Below are positions 1 through 11,441 of a stretch of 64,000 nucleotides of DNA, one piece after another. The stretch comes from Grifola frondosa (lineage: Eukaryota > Basidiomycota > Agaricomycetes > Polyporales > Grifolaceae), in the NCBI GenBank assembly GCA_001683735.1, contig LUGG01000009.1:62001-126000 (forward strand). The letters run 5' to 3'. The translations under genes were made by a program, and so were the position numbers. The first letter of the stretch is position 1. Every line of letters begins with the position of its first letter. The notes beneath the pieces were generated by a model. The model saw only the letters and a list, made by a program, of their open reading frames with translations. It ran no database searches and was not told the DNA's origin.

Positions 1-1921
1 GATGGAGCAGATTCTTCCGGAAACACGCTCTCTCCTCAACTCCGTCACCTCGTGTGCGTTCACTAGATGGCTGCACGATGCGATGGGTTTCCATCTGTCA
101 CGCTGGCCCTGCTTCGTACTTCTCATCTCTTCTTCTCCCGCACTTTTGCCAGACTAGCATATGTCCGAGCGCTGTGCTATCTCTGACCGTGCGTTCTGCC
201 ACCCACGTCCGCCACAGCCTCTCGTGGCCGCACTTCGATCTGGCTCTCCATGTGACGCTCAACTGACCCCGAGAACCACAAGAATTCATTTCCTGACGCA
301 CCGGGCGCGGGCGGCCCCAGTGCGCCAGTTCAGCGAACTTTATACGACGTAGATCCTCGCTAGCGCGGATCCTACACTAGTGTCGATTCGATCATCGTGT
401 CAGAATTGAACATTAATGTGGATTAGTGAGCATGACCTGGACGGGGCGCGGAGAGTGTGCGTACCGACGTTGTGCATATGATTATTACGAATCCGGTTAA
501 TTATATCGTGCATATTTTCGTACAACTGCCTTGTTCGCGTAGGAGAAACGCGTCCCTGTCGCGACGCGGCCACGTGATCAATGCCGCCAACATTACCCTT
601 TGCTGTTCCTTGCTAGGCCCTTGCAAATTGCTTAATTGATCAAGGGTACTCAATTTCTAGGCGAACTGATTTCTAGTCTTGTGGGCCGCATCACATGTTG
701 ATCCGCTCTGTAGGGCATTGTAACTGTTACCCAAAGCTACGTACTCATGCACTGTACTTCGTTCACTGCACCATATCCACGATGTCGCACTCAGTCCTTA
801 CGCCTGTCACACTCGCATCCGCCCTTAAAGCCTGGGCTGGTTTATATATGGAGGTCCCTCCAGACCTACCGTGGGCGACGATTGTGAAGTCACGACTCCT
901 TACCAGTAGAAGACCTATATCGGGCACTTTCTCAGAGGATGCGGCCTCCACAGCTGGATCACAGGCACCACGTATTGCCCTGCACGCGACGATCCTGAGG
1001 CACATGCGAATGGCACATATGGCCGTCGGGAGCAGCTGTGCTTCCTCCGTGGGCCGCGTTGCGGGCCCGTGACGAGCAGCACAATCCGTACGCGCAATTC
1101 AACATCCTCCTCAGACCGTTCGCGTGCGGCGGGGCCGCTTTCTGACACCATTGTCCGCTTGCGGGGCCTCAGCTACCGTCTCGGGGGGATGTGCGGGCCC
1201 CACACGGACCGCTTTAGATGCACCATGTTATACCACTCGATATCGAATCGTCCGGACAGTGACTTTCTGCGGATCCACATTCGCATGATGATGGAGAAGG
1301 ACGCACCATATACAAGTGCGAGTATCGTCAAGTAATTGGCGAATTATTGGTGGCCATTCCCCCCCCCCCCCTGCGCAGGAGTGCTAGCCAAGAAGTGCAG
1401 GAGATGCGGGACCTGAAACTTGAACAGACACGGCATCTTCGGCGCGTCGTCGGTCGACATTCTGGTGACTTCCAAGGAGACTTGCTATTCTGTCCGTCGG
1501 ACCGCTCCTGACCGGCCGTTTGCCAACTTCTGTCTTCTTCGCTGTCTTAGTTTTCCCAACTTTACTAGGATCTCCTGCTCGTGTTGTTGTTCACTCGTCC
1601 GCAATGTCTCACCTCCCCACCCTACTTCGTTTCTCCGACTCTTCCCATCCGAACCTTTTTCTTGGAAGGCCTGTTCAAGATAATTCCATGTTATACCTGG
1701 GCACCACTTGACCATCTCAACATAAGTCACGAACAGCAACTTCAACTTCACCTTCCACCAGGAGTTGTCCCAGCAATATCCCCCAATTCGAGACCGTGAT
1801 CAGTATTGTTAACACTTGTCGTGGTAAGACATCATCCTTTCCATCTGTCGCAAATCATCACTGCTGACTTCACGCATTCAATTTAGAATCAGCTGTTTCT
1901 CTCTTTACATCTCCGGGATGT
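1..1921. other. Gene-poor left flank
   Basis: No family is recognisable on either strand. Short open frames exist, for example 695-1072 and 1069-1335 on +, but they show no conserved motif, no convincing splice sites and no agreement between frames. A run of 13 cytosines lies at 1359-1371. The stretch may hold decayed sequence or the promoter side of the F-box relic to the right. Confidence 0.5.
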
Positions 1922-2990
1922 ATGAATTCCTCAGGCAAGTACTATTGTGATTACTATGGTGCATCTCTAACAAGCATGTTCAAGCTCAACTCCCCACCGT
2001 TCCGCTCCTTCATCCGGAGATTAGTAACCGACTACACCATAACATTCATCGCAGACCACGCAACGCTTCAGAGCTGCGCTCTTACATGTCGTAGCTGGCG
2101 TCTTGCAAGCCAATCTCGTCTCTTCCTCATATCACCGTCTTGAAACCTCGACTATGAAGTCGTTGGATTATCTCCTGCGCACGCCTTCCATGTTGCAGTG
2201 TCTAGAGGGTGTGGAAGAGCCCCATATTCACGCCTTTAGGAAACACCTACTCAATCTGACCGACATTCGTAGACATCATACAACGTCTAGCGTACCATCT
2301 TGTCCGGCCGCAATCGCTGCGATCAAGTTTCCATTCTCAATGCCAGCCTGCACCGCTACATGTGGCTTTCTTTACATGTCTGTCGCGGCTCACTTGTGTC
2401 ACCACTCTGGAATTGACAACATCTATTTTGGCTTCTCCGAATTCCAATGGATGGTTCGCTCACTCCCACAACTTCGGACCTGTCTCTGGCTCGTCTACAC
2501 GTATACAAACAAGATGTCTTAATGGCCAATGTCGTGTGGGACTTCCATTTGGTCTCGCTGCGAATCAAACTATTGAGCGAACCACTTCCCACGTGCCCGC
2601 TTCACTGGCTGGGTTATACGACCTGCCCTCGCGATCTTTCCATTGAATAGATCACCATCCTCAAGATGAAGAGCGATTCTCCTTCTGGTTGAATCTCTGG
2701 CTGAAATTGTTATGGGAAAATCTCGAACGTCTATCGTTGCCCCTACATCCCGGTAACTCATCTGTGTATATCAAAACCATTCTCGAAGCGATAAGAAGGT
2801 GGTGTACAAGGCCAAGAAAGCCACGGTTGCTAATAATGATGCTGCGCAGAACCTTGTGGCTGCTTTCTGTCGCAGGTGATGGACCAGAGTAAGTTGATCC
2901 CTTCATCTCGAACCCGCTCATTGACCGTTTCTGGCACTCAGAACATCTTTGCCTCAATGCGCACCGCTACACGCTGACAGCTGCTCGCAA
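1922..2990 (+). pseudogene. Degraded F-box/LRR-like protein gene
   Basis: Translated pieces in successive frames match, in order, the intact F-box protein at 34048-35456 of this same window. An F-box-like stretch ending TCRSWRLASQSRLF (2000-2130) corresponds to VCRAWLPASRYHLF. A leucine-rich piece with NIYFGFSEFQWMVRSLPQL (2410-2480) corresponds to the DIYF...FQRIVCSF segment. A piece WENLERLSLPLHP (2715-2755) corresponds to GENLENLTLPV. The pieces lie in different frames separated by stops, and the C-terminal third is missing. F-box proteins are usually substrate adaptors of SCF ubiquitin ligases. Some breaks could be sequencing indels, since other genes here carry them, but the number of breaks and the loss of the C-terminus favour a real relic. 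Confidence 0.6.
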
Positions 2991-3157
2991 TCCCATATGT
3001 TTACTATGTCTCCCATGTCCTTTGTTGTTGTACTATACCGAGTAACTCAGAGATTGTTTTCTGCACCAAGCGATCTCGACATAAACTTCATATGACCGCT
3101 AAGTCTACACAGCACGAAACCAATAGCGAAACGTCAAAACAGATGGAAGTGATAGAA

Positions 3158-5443
3158 TTACATTCTAGTCAACGGCGAGAGCGATAGCAACTTCATGGCA
3201 TTCCCAAGAACATTCCGAGCACAGACGAAAAGGAAAAGGCGAGCTTGAGCAAGCTTGTGTTCCGTCCCCATCACAATAAGTGATTCCCAGCAGAACTTAT
3301 GACGTGACTCAGCCTGGAGGTAATTGCTCAGAAAATATTGCAGCCTCATGATCGAATGAGCGTGGCTTACTTAAAGCAGAACGATACAATATTGCTGGGC
3401 TCGTACGTCTTGAGCGCGGCACGCACCACATCGGGGTACGTTCCAAGGAGGATAATGATCTCACGAGCTTTGGGCTCTGCGAGGAGGGCGATATCGATAT
3501 CAGATGAGGAAGGCGGAAGAACGACCGCTGGCGTCGCTTTACGCTCAACGGAACAGAGACGAGCATGCGCATATTGCAGATAGGCACCGGTGTCACCCTC
3601 AAAGGACGTCATGCGTTGAGGGTCAAAATTGTAGGCATGTACTCTGTAAAATGTCATGAGTAATCGTATCATCGATCGCTCGTACAAATAGAATACCTCT
3701 TCGCTTGCATATCCTGAATCTTGACACAAGTCATTCCAATCTGATCAGCAGTGGACTCTGGATCCTTAATTTGCTGTAGCTTCTCGGTTTTGTTGCATCT
3801 GTGAGAGCATGGTTCTTTCGCCATGTCCAGAATCTCGTCCAGGAACTTGACGTCTCCTTTGCGCGTGCTCATCCCGTTCACACGTCCAAAATTGACGTGC
3901 TCAAGCGTATTAGCGAAAGGGGCGTCCATGAGTGAGATGATTTTGAAAAATTGCGCAACGTGGAGGTCTTGCTGGTCACCGACAACATAGATCATTTTGT
4001 CGAATTTGTACTCCTCGTAGCGCTGATAAGCGCCAGCGATGTCTCGCATGATATAGATAGTGGTGCCGTCTGGAAAAAGGTTCCATGAGACAGGCTGACG
4101 TGTATTTTAATCCAATAGCTTACCTGGCTTCCGCACTACAGGCTTCCCAAGTTTCCATTGGTTCAGATCGACAGCAAGAGCAAGGTCATTTCCGGCCGAC
4201 GGTTCCTCAGAATCCTCGTCCTGCGTGTCGCAAACACCTGCGGCCATCGCAGCCCGTTTCTCCTTCCAATTATTGTCGCTCTCCTTGGAGGTCTTTGTCG
4301 ATAGTAGTCCTTTGGTCTGAAGGATATCCATTGCGGCCTTGATCTGAGCAGAGCTGACGAGGGACTCTCCCGCATAGATATCGAAGCGGACGTTGAGCCG
4401 AGCATAAACCTTAGTATATTTGCGAATAGATAAGTCACGAAAACGGCGCCATATCGCGAGAGTTGGTTCATCCCCTACGCCACACGGAAAGATTACGTGT
4501 GAGACGGGCTATACAGAGGAAATGGCTCACCGGCCTCCATCTTCCGAAACACTTCGCGGGCGAGCTCATTTGTGACTTCCCTTTTCCCGTTTTCTTTCTC
4601 TGTGGCGGCGTCACGGTTGACTTTGACATACACTTCGTATAGATGCATGATCGCATTCTCCGTCAGTGCCTCTTCTGAACCGTAGCGTTCGAATCCTACG
4701 GCAAGAAGACCTGTATGACGAGATAAGTGCTCACATCGAGAACTTCGACGGAGTAAGAGCGGACCGAATTGTTTGCCCCAGTCACCGAGGCTGACGGAAG
4801 TACACGGTTACGATTTGTTGGCAAATGGTTGATTGGATATACTCAACTAGTTCATTCTAATGACCTGCCATCCATTGGCCTCATAGATATTAGAGATCAC
4901 TGTGCCGATGATAGTACTTCGAAGGTGACCTGCGTGAAAAGGCTTCGCAATGTTGGGACTGCTGAATTCTACGATGACTTTCTTCCCGATACCCTGCTTG
5001 TTGGTACCATATGTATCGCCCGAATTGTTGGCAGAATTTCCGGAGGAAGCATATGCTTTGTCCAAGACGAGGCGAGTGAGTGTCGATGTGCGCACGTAAA
5101 AATGGAGAAATGGAGAATCCCCTACTACACGTTCTAAATGATGATTGGGAGAAAACTGAACACCAGTGCGGGAAAATTTAGCGAACGGATGATGATCATA
5201 GACAGCTGCTTTACACACCGTGCTCGTAACCTTCTCAATCAATTCCGGCAGCTTTGCTTTCAGTCTGAACCGAGGAACAGCGACTGTAAAGTCGACGCCT
5301 TTTTTGCCGAGATCCACGCCCGTGAAGGCAATGTCGATTGGTATTTCGAGCGATTTGGACAGGTGAACTGCAATAGCAACGCGAAAAGCATCAAATGGAA
5401 AAGAGACAGGATCTGCACCAGCAACCACAGGGAGATTAGACAT
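3158..5443 (-). CDS. Arginyl-tRNA synthetase, class I (cytosolic type)
   Basis: Charges tRNA-Arg with arginine using ATP. The start MSNLPVVAG (5443) opens an N-terminal Add-1-type domain. The class I signature follows as [21 protein letters not shown], where HAGH is the HIGH motif. Then come [12 protein letters not shown], the KMSKS-equivalent MSTRKG, and an anticodon-binding DALR domain with [17 protein letters not shown]. The end [10 protein letters not shown] is typical of the family. At least seven short introns can be placed; examples are 5156-5218 and 4791-4847. Family length is about 600 residues, and the reconstructed protein agrees. Three apparent single-base indels occur: a missing base near 3289, where HVISSA must shift frame to reach WESLIVMG, and a compensating pair near 3811 (-1) and 3786 (+1). 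A splice acceptor one site upstream could keep the last exon open, but it gives a non-conserved sequence. Family identity is very secure. Confidence 0.95.
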
Positions 5444-6590
5444 TCTAGATAAATGCTGTAGCAGTGAAATTGGTATGACACGATGGTGATATCGGACAAG
5501 GTGACTCGGTGCGAGTCAAACTTGAAGTATGTACAAGGCGCGGCACGTGAGGCACCCACAAAGGCTGTTCATCTGCACGCGATATCTGAGCTTGTAATCG
5601 AAATTGGATCTGATTAGTTCAACGCGCGACGCATCTTGTGAGTAACGAACGCGCCATGCCTCGTCAAGTTTATATTAATACTATACCTGGGCTGAGCTCT
5701 CAAACCACTAACACCCGATTTTACTCCAACCCGACACGCCTGCGTCGCCATCATCCTCTCGATGCCTTGTGCCAAAAAATCCTCTCCAAGGCATGAGAGG
5801 TGTACAAGGGATAACTATTATTCTCAACAATGGAGAGAATACCCATCAACGGGCCCACAGGTGATGAAGATATAACGTCATTGGAGTTATCCAGTTTGCG
5901 TCGACGTTGCCGCTTGATCGACAGCCGCCGGCAGCTCGGGCAGCTCGGCCGATCACCCGGCATTTCTCCACGAACTGGGCGCGTATTGAAGCAGACTAAT
6001 AAAGTCAGAGACTTTTTTAAGATGGGAGGACAGATTACTCACTTGTATAACCTCCTGACATTTACCCAAAGAGACATTCCAGAGTCCTTCGTGTCACCTC
6101 GAAAGCCAAAGAGAATTTTGCATCCAACCCAGATGACTTGCGGAAGCGCGGCAAGAAGCTCAGCGCTCAGCGCTCATCGATCATCGACATCACCCGGCGG
6201 CGGCGTCACGATAGTCGACATTTCGCTTGCCTCGATGCTGGGCTCAGACTCAAGGCAGAATTCGAAGACCTCCGAGCCTAATGCTCCGTCTCACACCCGC
6301 CTCCCACACGGTCGCTCACTGATCCTCACACAGCGTTCGCCGTGCAAGACCCTCCCCCGCCACCTCCGAGCATACGGGACCAAACGGGACTAAACTACGC
6401 CCTCCTGCGCACCGCCGCCCACACGACGTCTCAGCGGGTCTCAGCCCAGCCCCGCGTATGCAAAGCGCAACATCGCGCTCGTGCTATCCCTCGCCTGCGC
6501 CTTACAGCTACACACCGACTTACACCTCAACTACACGCTCGATACGACCTTCGAGCCGCTCATCTGCGGTCTTCATCGCATGACCTACGC
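5444..6590. other. Spacer upstream of arginyl-tRNA synthetase
   Basis: Holds the presumed promoter of the synthetase gene read to the left. A 187-codon open frame at 5830-6393 (+) is basic and Ser/Arg-rich and has no recognisable domain. It may be chance or a lineage-specific gene. I see no RNA gene or repeat. Confidence 0.35.
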
Positions 6591-6599
6591 TCGCTAGAA

Positions 6600-7080
6600 C
6601 TGTATCAAATAAACTTTCTACCACTGACTTCGCCGCAACCTTAGCGGCTGCCTCCTGCCGCCGTGCCTTCTTCACGCGTCAGCGGCCGGTTTATTTTTGC
6701 GCTTCTCAGCAAATATCTTCGTGGCACCTTCGTATGCACGCCGCCTCTCGTTAATCACGTACTTGATGCGGGCCATGATTTTTCGACACTATAAGGGCAC
6801 AGACGAGAAGTCAGAGTTGCGCGAAACTGAGGACACCGCCTCCTGAACACCTGAAATGCTCTGAACTTATTTGAACAAAGGTGGAGTCCAATTTCTAACA
6901 TGACTGAAACCGAACTCCAATTAGAATCGAAATTGTCAGCATTCTCTATGCATGTTTTCGAGCTGCAGGGATGGTGTTGACTTGCCGCAGCAGCAAAGGC
7001 CTCCTTCATCGCGAATACCTTCTTGACAGCAGGTTGCGAGAGAATGACCGTGTGCCACCTGAAACCAAGCATGAGCATGT
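6600..7080 (-). other. Possible relic of an unidentified gene
   Basis: Reading the minus strand, a peptide beginning MARIKYVINERRRAY (start near 6776) continues into a lysine/alanine-rich stretch, KKARRQEAAAKVAAK, after one frame change near 6680. Upstream, another open piece (7078-6960) contains WHTVILSQPAVKK and is followed by a plausible donor. The charged, Ala/Lys-rich end resembles the tail of a small basic protein, but I cannot assign a family. It may be the last exons of a gene broken by indels, or a pseudogene fragment. Confidence 0.25.
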
Positions 7081-7939
7081 GCCGACATCCTTTTACGCAG
7101 CCTATAGTTGCTCACTTCTGGACCGCCGGGAAGTTATTCTCCAGATCGAAGTCATACTACGCAACACCAGCTGGACGAATGCACCAAACGGATGGTGCAT
7201 CACCGTTGTGAGTGAACAAGGTGAACTACCTTCTGTGGGGACATGCTGCGACGGAGATAATTGTTCCCGTGTGAGGTCCTGGTACATTCGCTGTCCACCC
7301 CAAGGTCTCCCGATGCACACACACATCGTTGATCTGAACGCAACAGGGAGGTTCCGTGTAACGCAGTACTGGGACGCGCCGTATGTGTAATGATAGCCTG
7401 AGATCCGTCACATGCATGAGAGAACATTCTATCGACATCAAACCCCTCCTGTGAACGATCCGCTAGCTTTAAACATTGAACCCAGGGCGGCACCCATGTA
7501 CTCGGATCAGTATCAGTGAGTGCACCGCATCTGAATGTGAAGCAGCTGTAAAACGTAAAATGCCTACGGCAGCAGCCCGAGAACCACTCAAGTATCTGTG
7601 GTGTCGCTCCCGGTTCGCCTCTTTCACCGGTGATCGTGACGGTGACGGCGTAGTATAGACCCTGCAAGGTTATTTGATCCTCTGAAGAAGGCATCCTATG
7701 AGACCTTGATAAGCTATCACACAGACGACCTTTCAAGAAATTGATTGAAATTACGCTAGCCATGGCCGGATAACAAAAAATCGTGAAGATACTTACCTGC
7801 CATATGGGGAGACCCGAAACTTTGTGGCGCGGCACTTTCCGCGCGTGCATGTTTTCTCAACGTACCCTATGCCTGCAGGTGGGCCCTTAGTCACATTTGC
7901 AAAGCGCGTTCTGAATTTCGTTTCCTTCAGCGCATCACC
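7081..7939. other. Unassigned stretch before the F-box gene
   Basis: A 216-codon minus-strand frame spans 7850-7200. It has no recognisable motif and no clear coding bias. The last part should hold the promoter of the F-box gene at 7940. I see no repeat or RNA gene. Confidence 0.3.
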
Positions 7940-9623
7940 ATGAGTGAGCTCGTAGCAGTATCTGCAGTTCCGGAAGCGACCAAGGAGAACCCATTTTTCC
8001 CTCCCGATAACGGGCGTTGTGTCATCAACGAACTGCCTACCGAGCTCCTCGCACACATATTCTATATCAGTGCAAAGGAACAGGATGTCCATACCGAGGG
8101 TGAGGAGAAAGGTAGTGATATTGAGTTCGAGGAAGAACGTAGCGATATGGAGGTCGAGGAGGAACGTGAGGAAGACGGGGAGGAATGGGAGGACGTCGAT
8201 GAGGAGCGCGGATCCGCCCTCAACTTCGAGGTCCTCATCTCGCACGTCTGCCGGCGCTGGCGTGCTGTCGCGCTCGAGACGCCGTCCCTCTGGACGCAGC
8301 TCAACTTTTCCAGACAGCTGCCCTACCTACGCTCCCGGGCCTACATCCAGCGCTCCAGAAAGCTCCCGCTCACGATCTTGATGGACTTCATTGACAAGGG
8401 CGCGTGCCTCATCCTCGACTCCGACCACAAGGCGGGGCCGCCCCTCGCCGCGGCGGCAATCACGGCCGCGATAGAGCTGCTTCGCCCGCACGTCGCGCGC
8501 TGGCGCGACTTCAAGCTCATGGTCTCCGACTACGAGGTGATGTACATCGCGCTGCAGCTTCTCGGGAACATCGGGCCCGCGCCGCAGCTGGAGGTGTTCT
8601 GCCTGTACCATTACGGAGGTAGGCACGAGGGCGATGTGTTCTTACATGGCGATAAGGCGCGCGATCTCGATCTCGTCCCGTTCGGCGGGGATGCGCCCCA
8701 CGTGCGCCACGTCGCGTTCGGGGCGTACATCTGTCGTGGCCATATGCGACGTTCCTGCGCGCAGGTGCGCTCGTGGGGCTCGAGCTCGAGTACCACACCC
8801 TTGACGTCCGCCCGACCTTCGTCGACTTCATGAATATCTTGCGCGCGTCACCCGACCTCGAGCACCTCACGCTCCGCGGGTCTGGTCCCACAGGCAACCC
8901 TGCGGACTGGTCCGCCGAGGAAAAGGAGGCTGGTCCCGTGGACAGCGCTGTGCCGTTCACATCCTCCGCGGTGAAGCCGCTCGTGCTGCCTAAGCTTGCG
9001 CACCTCGTGCTCTCGTATCATGAACCGGACTACTTCTCCGTGCTTCTCGCGCGCCTCTCCTTCCCCGCGCTAACCGAGCTCGAGCTCGATTTCAGGTACG
9101 CGGACTGCACCACGTTTGTGCAGGGCACCCTTCCGCCGCTCCTCTCCCGCATCACCTCAGCCAAGTTATCCGGACTTTCGTGCAATGCCGCAGCAGCGGC
9201 CACTGCGTTGCGTGCGATGGTCCGCGTGACGTCGCTCAACCTAAACTTCGACTTCCTCGACCACGCGTGGTACACGCCGCTCCTGGAACCGCCGCTCGCG
9301 TGCCCGCGCCTGGCGCTACTCACGACGAACGACATTAGCGGGCGTGAGATCAAGGCGCTCGTGCGCGCGCGCGGGGAATGGGCGCGCCCCTCGCGGCGGT
9401 GTTCATGGATCTGGACGACAACATCAGTCCGAGCGAGGAGCGGTGGCTTGCGCGGCATGTCGAGACGTTCGACCGATTTGACAGGAAATTATGGGGTTGG
9501 AGGAGCCGTAGATGGGAGAGATGGCGAAATTGTCTGGGGACGAGGATGATGGTGTGCATGACCATATTTTTGATCACATTACGGTCTAGGACGCGGAGGG
9601 TACTAGTCGTTGAAAGTAAATAG
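7940..9623 (+). CDS. F-box protein with acidic insert and LRR-like C-terminal part
   Basis: Likely SCF ubiquitin-ligase adaptor. The start MSELVAVSA (7940) leads to an F-box: NELPTELLAHIF (residues about 33-44) is the first helix, and HVCRRWRAVALETPSLWTQL (about 102-121) is the second half plus the usual W-x-L end. Between them lies about 45 residues rich in Glu and Asp, an unusual insertion inside the F-box. The rest carries irregular leucine-rich segments such as FPALTELELDF and PDLEHLTLRGS. The gene appears to be a single exon, very GC-rich at third positions. Two frame changes are needed: near 8731-8738, to enter the frame reading WPYATFLRAGALVGLELEYH, and near 9361-9380, to enter APLAAVFMDLDDNISPSEER. 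Both look like one-base losses in GC-rich runs. Target unknown. Confidence 0.8.
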
Positions 9624-10137
9624 AGAGCTGTCACGAGTTTTAGTTGGTGTCCAAGCTGGCGGCGTGCCCGGGGCTTCAGTGTCGATTTCATGTCGTTGAC
9701 AACAAGGCCACGTACTGTATAGTATATATATGAGGCCAAGCAGTCATCAATCATTTTTAAAGGACCTTCGTGATCACCACGCACCTGAACGAACAAATGC
9801 TAGTACTGGAGTCAACTAACGCAACGACAATGATGGCAGTGCGGAGAGAATTTGGATCGAGATTTCTTGGTCATCGAAGGACTGCGCCTCATGAGCATGG
9901 AGAGACAATTCCACACATAGTAGAACAGCCATGCTCACAAATGACTTCTTCTCCATCGGTGTGTGGCAACAAACATGTCAAAAGAAAAACACCATACTTG
10001 AGGGTATGTGCTATGGATGTGGGGTTGCGGCTCACAACCAAACGGGGGAAAATCTGATGTGAACACTACATTACAAGAGTACACACATAGGTTACACTGC
10101 GTACCAGAGAAAAGTATGCGCGTGCGGTATAAGTCCA
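9624..10137. other. Intergenic, nothing recognised
   Basis: Contains the 3' side of the F-box gene and a short TA-rich stretch near 9718-9732. No coding, RNA or repeat signal could be supported. Confidence 0.4.
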
Positions 10138-10618
10138 TTGCTAAGTTCAGATACCCGTGTGGTCAGCGAGCGCAACAGTAAGATAAAAATGTTTAACGTC
10201 GACGAACCTCTCAAGATCTCTATCCCTCGCCGTCCACCCCCAGCGACAACCCATGCGCGTGCAAAGACGTACGCCGGTGCGGGTTCGGCATCGAGATCAA
10301 CACCGACACCTACAGAGACATTAGTCCAGCTATCGAAGAATGCGCGGAACATAACGATCGCCCACCAACATATCTTCGTCTTTGTTGCAAGGTTCTACAG
10401 CAAAATTGCAGTTTGCTTTTTCTGCTTCGACCACACTGCCTCCATAGTCGTCGCAAGGCCTTTGCTTCGGGAGTTCCTCTGGCAATTTGTTCACCCTGTC
10501 AAAGGCCGTTTGGTTGTTGGGTCAACCCATCCATCGGTATTTCAACAATGCAAGAGTTGAAATGGGCAAAGAAGACACTGCAGAAGCTCAAATCTCAGAG
10601 TGGACGTTGGGACTGAAC
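10138..10618 (+). pseudogene. FunK1-type fungal kinase gene fragment
   Basis: An open frame reads ETLVQLSKNARNITIAHQHI, then FDHTASIVVARPLLREFLWQ and FVHPVKGRLVVG. This is the signature of the segment just before the catalytic core in FunK1-type fungal protein kinases (the TLVQLAK / VFVLGVYG / FDHTCAVVS / FFWHFVHP pattern known from the family). It also aligns with the better preserved gene at the right end of this window: FVFMLGFYG, FDCAAVVVSQPF and SEFFWRFVNPTEGSLVVG near 63800-63970. Only about 110 residues remain. The ATP-binding and catalytic loops are absent downstream, so this is a partial copy. Confidence 0.65.
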
Positions 10619-11441
10619 ATCTACCTCGCAGCCGGTGGGCATTGGCGAGGCAAGGCGATAAATAGAAACAGCATCTCATGTATAGGGTGATTGGACTGAA
10701 CCCTCCTATGTTTTCGCGAGGACCGGATATTTGACTGCCGATTCCAATCGATGCGTCCATTTAAAGGTTACATGTGGTCAACAAATTATTCATTTCGATA
10801 TGATTTGATTTACAAGAGCAATTACCTTCCTTCGTCTGTGTCTGCCCCAGACGAGCTAATTCTTTAAGTCGTGCCACCGTGCAGAGCACAGTTATACATC
10901 TCAATGATAGTACTTCTAGTGGTGAAGAAAGCAGGCTGTCTGAGTGATGCTCACTAGTGAGACGGAATTTATCACCAGATTGTGACAGTTACGTTTCAAG
11001 AGAAATTCCCAATATTTTAGTTCTCCGATGTTTACTCCGTTGTGGCGCAGCATGGTCCCTTGTTAACTTGAATCTGTTGAGCTTGTGGTCCACAATCTAC
11101 GTTTTAAGGCATTGCATTGTCGCACGAAGTGTACTGCTGTTTTTGAATGTTGTCAGTGACACATTCCAGACACATCTAGGCGACAATTCTCTCTGGTTCA
11201 CGCAGTAGATCCGTAATTTGCAAAGTCGAAGAAACCGTGCTCCGCTTCTTGCGAGCTCACCACTACATCGGTCTTTGCTTTCATCGTTTAGAGCCCGTGA
11301 GCCCTGTTGACTGTTCATCTCGAGGATTCGTTAACGCTTTCTTCAGACTGCAGGCTCACTGGAGTCATTCCGGAGTATATTCCGCTTTGGACGCTTCGTC
11401 GTCCAGATCTTCCGCAGGATTTTGACGTACAGGCATTTGCC
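10619..11441. other. Spacer before the SPX transporter
   Basis: Should contain the promoter and 5' leader of the transporter starting at 11442. No uninterrupted conserved frame, RNA gene or repeat was recognised. Confidence 0.4.

Noticed and set aside
695..1335. Overlapping plus-strand frames as a possible gene or transposon protein
   Set aside because: No conserved motif, no consistent frame, no recognisable transposase, reverse transcriptase or helicase block.
1359..1371. Poly-C run as a functional element
   Set aside because: A simple homopolymer; its length is not reliable given the indel noise in this sequence.
3158..5443. Calling the arginyl-tRNA synthetase a pseudogene because of three frame breaks
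   Set aside because: All catalytic motifs and splice sites are intact, the breaks are single bases, and unrelated genes in the window show the same kind of break. Sequencing error is the simpler reading.
5830..6393. 187-codon plus frame as a gene
   Set aside because: Basic, low-complexity sequence with no domain or splice support; kept only as a remark in the spacer entry.
8327..9458. Long minus-strand frames opposite the F-box gene
   Set aside because: They are shadows caused by the GC-rich third positions of the coding strand; translations are Arg/Ser-rich without motifs.
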